Below, piece by piece: positions 63,509 to 64,000 of a stretch of 64,000 nt of DNA. The position numbers and the translations under genes are program-made. Within the stretch, counting starts at the first letter, position 1, and every line of letters begins with the position of its first letter. The notes under the pieces are model-generated. The model worked only from the letters and a program-made list of their open reading frames with translations. It had not been told where the DNA came from and searched no databases. This stretch comes from Saccharothrix violaceirubra (GTDB taxonomy: Bacteria > Actinomycetota > Actinomycetes > Mycobacteriales > Pseudonocardiaceae), in the NCBI RefSeq assembly GCF_014203755.1, contig NZ_JACHJS010000001.1, positions 3,782,001 through 3,846,000 of the forward strand, written 5' to 3'.

Positions 63509-64000
63509 GCACGATCGGCGAGATCTTCGACCGCGTCCTGGCGGGCGGCCTGCGGCCCGGGGCGGTGACCGGCGCCGACCCCGTGGCCATCGTCCAGGCG
63601 GCCGACACCCAGCGCGTCGCCCGGATCCCGGCAGCGGTCGAGGCCGTGTGGCGCCTGGTCGGCGGCGACCCCGGCCCGTGGTGGATGGGCTCCAAGGCCG
63701 CGGTGTCCGGGCTCGACGGCGAGATCAAGGAGCTGGCCCTGGAAACCCTCGACTACGTCGAGGGCGACCTGCGCGACCCGAAGGGCCTGCTGGTCCTGCT
63801 GATCCACGGTGCCGACGAGTTCCACGTGGTCGACGGCGCCGACCTGGCACTCCCCGACCCACCGGTCTGGCTGGTCCAGGACGGCCGGCCGCTGACCGCG
63901 CCCTGGCCGACCGTCACCGCGTGGTTCGAGTCGGCCGCGGCCGACGTCCTGCGCCACCGCGACCTGCTGCGCGAGACCCTGGCCGAGGGCGGGAGTTCTT
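63505..64000 (+). CDS. Probable SUKH (SMI1/KNR4)-type immunity protein, 3'-truncated
   Basis: From TTG 63505 (TTGA overlap with the toxin stop) the frame is open to the window end, giving 165 residues. PAAVEAVWRLVGGDPGPWWMG, EFHVVDGADLALPDPPVWLV and VTAWFESAA fit the SUKH-fold layout common in toxin immunity proteins. Its position directly after the toxin supports an immunity role. The C-terminus lies outside the window. Confidence 0.72.
   Translation, partial: MSTIGEIFDRVLAGGLRPGAVTGADPVAIVQAADTQRVARIPAAVEAVWRLVGGDPGPWWMGSKAAVSGLDGEIKELALETLDYVEGDLRDPKGLLVLLIHGADEFHVVDGADLALPDPPVWLVQDGRPLTAPWPTVTAWFESAAADVLRHRDLLRETLAEGGSS

Overview
The window is very GC-rich, with strong G/C bias at third codon positions, many GTG starts and dense short-overlap operons. 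Together with F420-type oxidoreductase remains, WYL, PadR and LAL-LuxR regulators, type VII (ESX-like) substrates and an indolocarbazole-type pathway, this points to a filamentous actinomycete. A Pseudonocardiales genus of the Saccharothrix/Lentzea/Lechevalieria kind is my inference; no rRNA or other phylogenetic marker is present. I see no tRNA, rRNA or CRISPR array.

Layout. 1-5901: the end of an unknown gene, a small SCO4402-like gene, a MASE1-PAS histidine kinase and a LAL-type LuxR regulator with a strong hairpin in its leader. 6160-9736: a MFS exporter/TetR pair with a multi-half-site operator, a small unknown gene and a luciferase-like monooxygenase gene broken by two single-base indels. 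9835-19796: a secreted/stress block with a seven-bladed PLL-type lectin, a broken quinone-oxidoreductase gene, a snapalysin-like protease, a second HExxH protein, an SDR protein, a PadR/permease operon, an M6 protease and a four-EF-hand protein. 19866-24436: a bacteriophytochrome histidine kinase divergent from a SpoIIE-type phosphatase/response-regulator pair. 24437-31406: a NACHT STAND ATPase, a tiny membrane protein, an IS5-family element inserted exactly where two convergent genes shared a CTAG stop-codon overlap, a MFS exporter and a DoxX protein.

31415-49850 is the most striking part. Eleven minus-strand genes, almost all overlapping by 1-19 bp, appear to be one operon. In transcription order they encode a membrane vWA protein, a tubulin/FtsZ-like protein, an unknown multi-pass protein, a membrane-anchored pseudokinase, a zinc-ribbon GTPase, a GAP1-like protein, a SLATT-type membrane protein, a TIR protein, a MoxR AAA+ ATPase, a degenerate vWA-like protein and a large TPR protein. 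The parts match the logic of NTP-dependent bacterial conflict (immune) systems: NTPase switches (GTPase, MoxR), scaffolds and sensors (vWA, TPR, tubulin-like, pseudokinase) and candidate effectors (TIR for NAD+ depletion, SLATT for membrane disruption). The NACHT gene nearby makes the stretch from 24.4 to 49.9 kb look like a defence island.

50269-52061 holds a WYL regulator divergent from RidA and SRPBCC genes. 52503-61000 is a compact, translationally coupled bisindole/indolocarbazole cassette: tryptophan oxidase, chromopyrrolate synthase (RebD/StaD/VioB type), RebC/StaC-type flavoprotein, StaP/RebP-type P450 and a second P450. No halogenase, glycosyltransferase or methyltransferase lies beside it in this window. 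61121-64000 is a type VII-associated polymorphic-toxin module: YbaB-like protein, EspC/WXG-like small protein, a toxin with a deaminase-like C-terminus, and a probable SUKH-type immunity gene cut by the window end.
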